64,000 bases of DNA from Nitrospira sp. (GTDB lineage: Bacteria > Nitrospirota > Nitrospiria > Nitrospirales > Nitrospiraceae): assembly GCA_029194535.1 (NCBI GenBank), contig JARFXR010000001.1, positions 1,868,721 through 1,932,720 on the forward strand, in the 5' to 3' direction. Shown piece by piece: positions 60,863 to 64,000 of the stretch (position 1 is the first letter of the stretch; each line of letters starts with the position of its first letter). Position numbers and translations under genes: made by a program. Under the pieces are notes generated by a model. That model ran no database searches and had not been told where the DNA came from. It was given only the letters and a program-made list of their open reading frames with translations.

Positions 60863-61554
60863 TGATGGGTGGCTCCTCGACCACGGGATTGAAGTTCGAT
60901 GAGCAGGGCTTGCTCCCGGCTGTCATCCAGGACTGGCTGGACGGAACGGTGCTGATGTTGGGCTATATGAATCAGGAGGCCATCGGGAAGACGATCGCGA
61001 CGAGATCGGTTCATTTCTGGAGTCGTTCCCGACGGTCGCTGTGGGAGAAGGGCGAAACGTCCGGGCATAAGCTGATCGTGAAGGATCTATTCATCGACTG
61101 CGACCGGGATACGATATTGGTCAAGGCCGAGCAGGTCGGGCCTACGTGTCACACGGGCGAACGCGCGTGCTTCTTTTCCAGACTCGATGCTCACGGGCGA
61201 CCTCAAGCGGAGAGGACGTCGGCGGCTGCCGGCGGGATTCTGGACGCGGTGTTGCGGACAATCATGGAGCGTCGGACCGACCCGCAGGCCGGGTCCTACA
61301 CGACGAAGCTGTTTGAAGGTGGGCACGACAAGATTCTGAAGAAAGTTGCGGAGGAAGCCGGCGAGGTGCTCATTGCGGCCAAAGGGGGCAAGAAGGATGA
61401 GATCATTTACGAGACGGCGGATCTGTTCTTTCACACGTTGATGGTTCTCGGATATCACCACATTACGCTGCAGGAAATTTTGATGGAATTGGGGAGGCGA
61501 TTCGGCAGGTCCGGGCTCAGATCGGCGGAATCAGGAGGAGCAGAGCATGGGTGA
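60859..61554 (+). CDS. hisIE: Bifunctional phosphoribosyl-AMP cyclohydrolase / phosphoribosyl-ATP pyrophosphatase
   Basis: A fused HisI-HisE protein (231 aa) that carries out the second and third steps of histidine synthesis. Residues 1-115 are His[40 protein letters not shown], the metal-binding DCDRD and [10 protein letters not shown] cysteines. Residues about 128-215 are His[21 protein letters not shown] and [20 protein letters not shown] with the metal-binding acidic helix [10 protein letters not shown]. The first ATG of three is taken. The end overlaps the HIT gene by 8 bp. Confidence 0.97.
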   Translation: MMMGGSSTTGLKFDEQGLLPAVIQDWLDGTVLMLGYMNQEAIGKTIATRSVHFWSRSRRSLWEKGETSGHKLIVKDLFIDCDRDTILVKAEQVGPTCHTGERACFFSRLDAHGRPQAERTSAAAGGILDAVLRTIMERRTDPQAGSYTTKLFEGGHDKILKKVAEEAGEVLIAAKGGKKDEIIYETADLFFHTLMVLGYHHITLQEILMELGRRFGRSGLRSAESGGAEHG

Positions 61555-61891
61555 TTGTCTTTTTTGCAAGATCGTCGACAAGAAGATTCCGGCGGCGGTG
61601 GTTCACGAGGATGATCATACTCTGGCGTTCGATGACATCAATCCCCAGGCTCCCGTCCATACGCTGGTGATTCCGAAACGGCATATCGATTCGGTTCATG
61701 TCCTCGACGCGAGGGATGAGGCGTTGCTCGGGCGACTCTTGGTCAGTTGTAATCAGGTCGCTAGGCTGAAAGGATTGACCGAGGCCGGGTTCCGACTTGT
61801 CGCCAATACCGGGAGAGACGGCGGTCAGACGGTGTCGCATCTCCATTTTCATGTCATGGGCGGCCGGCGCATGACCTGGCCGCCCGGGTAA
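61547..61891 (+). CDS. HIT-family nucleotide hydrolase (HinT-like)
   Basis: A 114-aa purine nucleoside phosphoramidase-type protein. It begins CLFCKIVDKKIPAAVVHEDD and ends with the histidine triad HLHFHVMGGRRMTWPPG. The two N-terminal cysteines (C4, C7) are part of the HinT zinc-site pattern. It is co-transcribed with the his genes through an 8-bp overlap, a placement seen in other bacteria too. Probable house-cleaning enzyme. Confidence 0.95.
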   Translation: MGDCLFCKIVDKKIPAAVVHEDDHTLAFDDINPQAPVHTLVIPKRHIDSVHVLDARDEALLGRLLVSCNQVARLKGLTEAGFRLVANTGRDGGQTVSHLHFHVMGGRRMTWPPG

Positions 61892-61999
61892 ATGAAGAAA
61901 GGCCGAGGGTCGGTGTTGGACCAAGGAACCGACGTGATGGATTAAACCTCCTGTTCCTTCCCTCAACTTACGCCTCAAGCTGAACCTCTCGCCGTGACA

Positions 62000-62029
62000 T
62001 TGACAGATTTCCTTCCCGTCTGTTAGGGT
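62000..62029 (+). promoter_or_regulatory. Possible promoter before dnaG
   Basis: TTGACA at 62000-62005, 18 bases, TAGGGT at 62024-62029. The -35 is consensus and the -10 is weak. It would start dnaG-rpoD transcription about 70 bases before the GTG, in a 214-bp gap after the HIT gene that holds nothing else I can identify. Confidence 0.4.
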
Positions 62030-62105
62030 AACCGGTCAATTTTTCCGATCACTTACGTTCGACCGACCTGCCAGTTTAAGGCGGGAAAGAGGAGCCGCGA
62101 CTCCC

Positions 62106-63911
62106 GTGGGCCGAGGCCTGATTTCTGAGGACATCATCAATCAAATCAGGGATCGGGTCGACATCACGGAGATTGTCGGGCAACACGTGAGCTTGGTCAG
62201 GGCCGGCCAGAATTTGAAGGGGTTATGCCCCTTTCACCAGGAAAAGACTCCCTCGTTTACCGTCAGTTCTTCTAGACAAATGTTTCATTGTTTCGGCTGC
62301 GGCGCCGGGGGCAACGTCTTTACTTTTCTGACCCGCATCACCGGCGGAAGTTTCCCCGAAGTCGTTCGAGACCTGGGATGCAAGGTTGGCATCGACGTTC
62401 CGGACACCGCGGATTCTGGGCCCGCCCAGGCTCAAAATGCTCGCCTCGAGTTGCTGAACCGAAGCGCCGCCGCCTGGTTTCACCGAAATCTTCGCGATGA
62501 GCGTCTTGGCGAGGAGGCGCGTGAGTATCTTCGCAGGCGGGGGATTGAGCAACCCACGATCGACCGTTTTGGGGTTGGTGTGGCACCGGGAGAATGGGAC
62601 GGGCTGCTCAAGGCTCTGGCCAAGGAAGGATTTCAACAGACCGAACTGGCAGCCGCCGGATTGATCATCGGGCGCGACAACGGGTCCGGATTTTACGACC
62701 GCTTCCGTGCACGGGTGATGTTCACGATCTCCGATCTGCGCAAGCGCATCGTGGGATTCGGGGGACGGGTCCTTGGCGACGGCACCCCAAAATATCTGAA
62801 TTCACCGGACACCCCGCTGTTCAAGAAGGGGCACACACTTTTTGCCTTGGATCTGGCGCGCGAGGCTATCGCGCGGACCAAGACCGTGATCGTCGTCGAA
62901 GGATACTTTGATGCCATCGCTCTGCATCAGGCGGGGCTGATCCATACCGTTGCCACCTTGGGAACCGCTCTGACGACCGATCATATTCACGTGTTACGCC
63001 GGTTTGCGTCAAACGTCATACTGCTCTTCGATCCCGATCCAGCCGGTGTCCGTGCCGCATTGCGAGGACTTGATCTGTTTGTGAACAGCGGGCTCGGCGT
63101 CAAAGTCGTGTCGCTTCCCGTGGGCGAAGATCCAGACACGTTCGTCCGGTCATGCGGTCCGGAGGCGTTCGCGCGGCTGGAGGAACAAGCACCGAGCCTT
63201 CTGGATTTTGCACTTGAACAGAGTCTGCAGTCGGCGCAGGGAGGCACGGTGGAAGGTCGGATCCGGAGTGTGGACGACGTGTTGCGGATTCTCCAGAAGA
63301 GTGAACATCCGATCGAACGGGAAGAGCGCATGAGAATCGTCGCCGAGCGTCTCGGCATCAATCAACAACGCTTGATCGAACGATACCCCGCGTTGGCGTC
63401 GCAGGACAAGCGGCGTCCGCCCGGCGGCAAGCCTGAGGGGCGTCCCGCACCGCTCTGGAGGGGAGCGCCTGAAGAGCGCGATGTGGTGTATTTCCTGCTG
63501 CAGGGGCAATTGTCTCCTCTCGATGTGCGGCGACTTCGGCCTGAAACGTTTACGGTATCGGCCTGTCGAACCTTGGTCGAGCGGGCGTTGGCGCATGTCG
63601 GTCAGGACGGCCGAGTGGGATTGCAGCATCTGCTGGATACGGTCGCCGACGATCCAGAGTGCGGCCCCCTGGCGACGGAATTATCCATGCTGGAGCAGCA
63701 CTTCGACGATGTGCGTGCGCACTTGCAGGATTGCCTTGATCGGCTCGATCGAAAATATGCGGAAGCGGCCTTACGGGAGCTGATCGTGAGGCTCAAGGCC
63801 GCTGAGCGCGACGGACGAACGGAAGAAGCGCGCGCGCTCAATGTGCAAGTCAATGAACTGCGGTTGCGGAAAGCCGGTCAGCCGCCTGTCCTGTCATTGG
63901 TCAAGGAGTAA
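62106..63911 (+). CDS. dnaG: DNA primase
   Basis: DnaG (601 aa) makes RNA primers for replication. The zinc ribbon is Cys41-x2-His44 (LCPFHQEKTPSF) and Cys62-x2-Cys65 (MFHCFGCGAGGN). The RNA polymerase basic domain includes FYDRFRARVMFTISDLRKRI and GFGGRVLGDGTPKYLNSPDT, and the TOPRIM domain VIVVEGYFDAIALHQAG with LLFDPDPAG. The C-terminal third (from about 420) is the helicase-binding region. Start GTG 62106, close to the conserved beginning GLISEDIINQIRDRVDITEI. It is 2 bp before rpoD. Confidence 0.98.
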   Translation: MGRGLISEDIINQIRDRVDITEIVGQHVSLVRAGQNLKGLCPFHQEKTPSFTVSSSRQMFHCFGCGAGGNVFTFLTRITGGSFPEVVRDLGCKVGIDVPDTADSGPAQAQNARLELLNRSAAAWFHRNLRDERLGEEAREYLRRRGIEQPTIDRFGVGVAPGEWDGLLKALAKEGFQQTELAAAGLIIGRDNGSGFYDRFRARVMFTISDLRKRIVGFGGRVLGDGTPKYLNSPDTPLFKKGHTLFALDLAREAIARTKTVIVVEGYFDAIALHQAGLIHTVATLGTALTTDHIHVLRRFASNVILLFDPDPAGVRAALRGLDLFVNSGLGVKVVSLPVGEDPDTFVRSCGPEAFARLEEQAPSLLDFALEQSLQSAQGGTVEGRIRSVDDVLRILQKSEHPIEREERMRIVAERLGINQQRLIERYPALASQDKRRPPGGKPEGRPAPLWRGAPEERDVVYFLLQGQLSPLDVRRLRPETFTVSACRTLVERALAHVGQDGRVGLQHLLDTVADDPECGPLATELSMLEQHFDDVRAHLQDCLDRLDRKYAEAALRELIVRLKAAERDGRTEEARALNVQVNELRLRKAGQPPVLSLVKE

Positions 63912-63913
63912 GC

Positions 63914-64000
63914 ATGCCGAAACAAGAATTGCTCGTGGAAGTCAAGAAGCTCATTTCCATCGGAAAGGAAAAGGGGTTCTTAACCTATGACGAGTTGAAC
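63914..64000 (+). CDS. rpoD: RNA polymerase sigma-70 factor, N-terminal fragment (cut by window end)
   Basis: Only 29 codons are visible: KQELLVEVKKLISIGKEKGF and LTYDELN, which match sigma 1.1 of the primary sigma factor RpoD. AAGGAG lies 5 bases before the ATG. The dnaG-rpoD order, 2 bp apart, is the classical macromolecular synthesis operon arrangement. The rest of the gene lies beyond the window. Confidence 0.92.
   Translation, partial: MPKQELLVEVKKLISIGKEKGFLTYDELN

Overview
This window looks like chromosomal DNA of a moderately GC-rich Gram-negative (diderm) bacterium. The evidence for a diderm is lpxD, lptF/lptG, a TolC-type tripartite RND efflux operon, an OmpA-like protein and many lipoproteins. 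The gene style (multi-Hpt CheA hybrid, fused hisIE, dnaG next to rpoD, many stand-alone receivers) suggests Nitrospirota, perhaps Nitrospira-like. That placement is inference, because no rRNA gene is present. I saw no tRNA, rRNA, CRISPR array, insertion sequence or prophage.

Layout. 1-10807 (+): a chemosensory cluster of Pil-Chp/Frz type. It holds a PilJ-like receptor (cut by the window edge), a 1137-aa CheA hybrid with three Hpt domains, two CheW-like proteins, a receiver with a long coiled-coil tail, and two proteins sharing an Hpt-like domain whose histidine is replaced by Thr, one of them carrying an HD-GYP domain. 11123-11644 (+): a small membrane protein. 16781-11651 (-): an envelope operon lptF-lptG-fabF-acp-lpxD with a good sigma70 promoter, divergent from a cold-shock gene that has a long leader and an intrinsic terminator. 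23651-17355 (-): receiver-RND-MFP-TolC efflux operon, divergent from a receiver-histidine kinase. 25450-36351: mostly single genes (secreted hypothetical, TPR protein, trmL, prfC, DUF202, a diiron-type beta-lactamase-fold protein coupled to an aldo/keto reductase, a receiver, GNAT plus a cysteine-peptidase-like protein). 39568-36337 (-): a saccharopine/lysine dehydrogenase, ALDH7 and VOC/DUF1338-like trio, probably lysine catabolism. 39605-39960: a decayed histidine kinase. 40292-42392: glycosyltransferase plus PhyH-type dioxygenase.

47016-42529 (-): dnaE, apparently leaderless, followed by accA. 57584-47086 (-): an OmpA/BON-like protein, a coiled-coil/HhH protein, then five tandem paralogous lipoproteins. 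All five share a mature N-terminus CNDVSxAP followed by 2 to 8 putative Ig-like repeats. This array is the most unusual feature of the window. It shows internal repeat expansion, a near-identical tract between two members, and a shared dyad next to the promoters of two members. 57792-61891 (+): hisH, a lipoprotein, hisA, hisF, hisIE and a HIT protein. 62106-end (+): dnaG and the start of rpoD.

Working together: the left end is signal transduction, probably for surface motility with a c-di-GMP branch. The middle is envelope building and export. The right end combines a probable surface-protein array with housekeeping replication and histidine genes. Functional roles are inferred from motifs read by eye. 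No database search was run.
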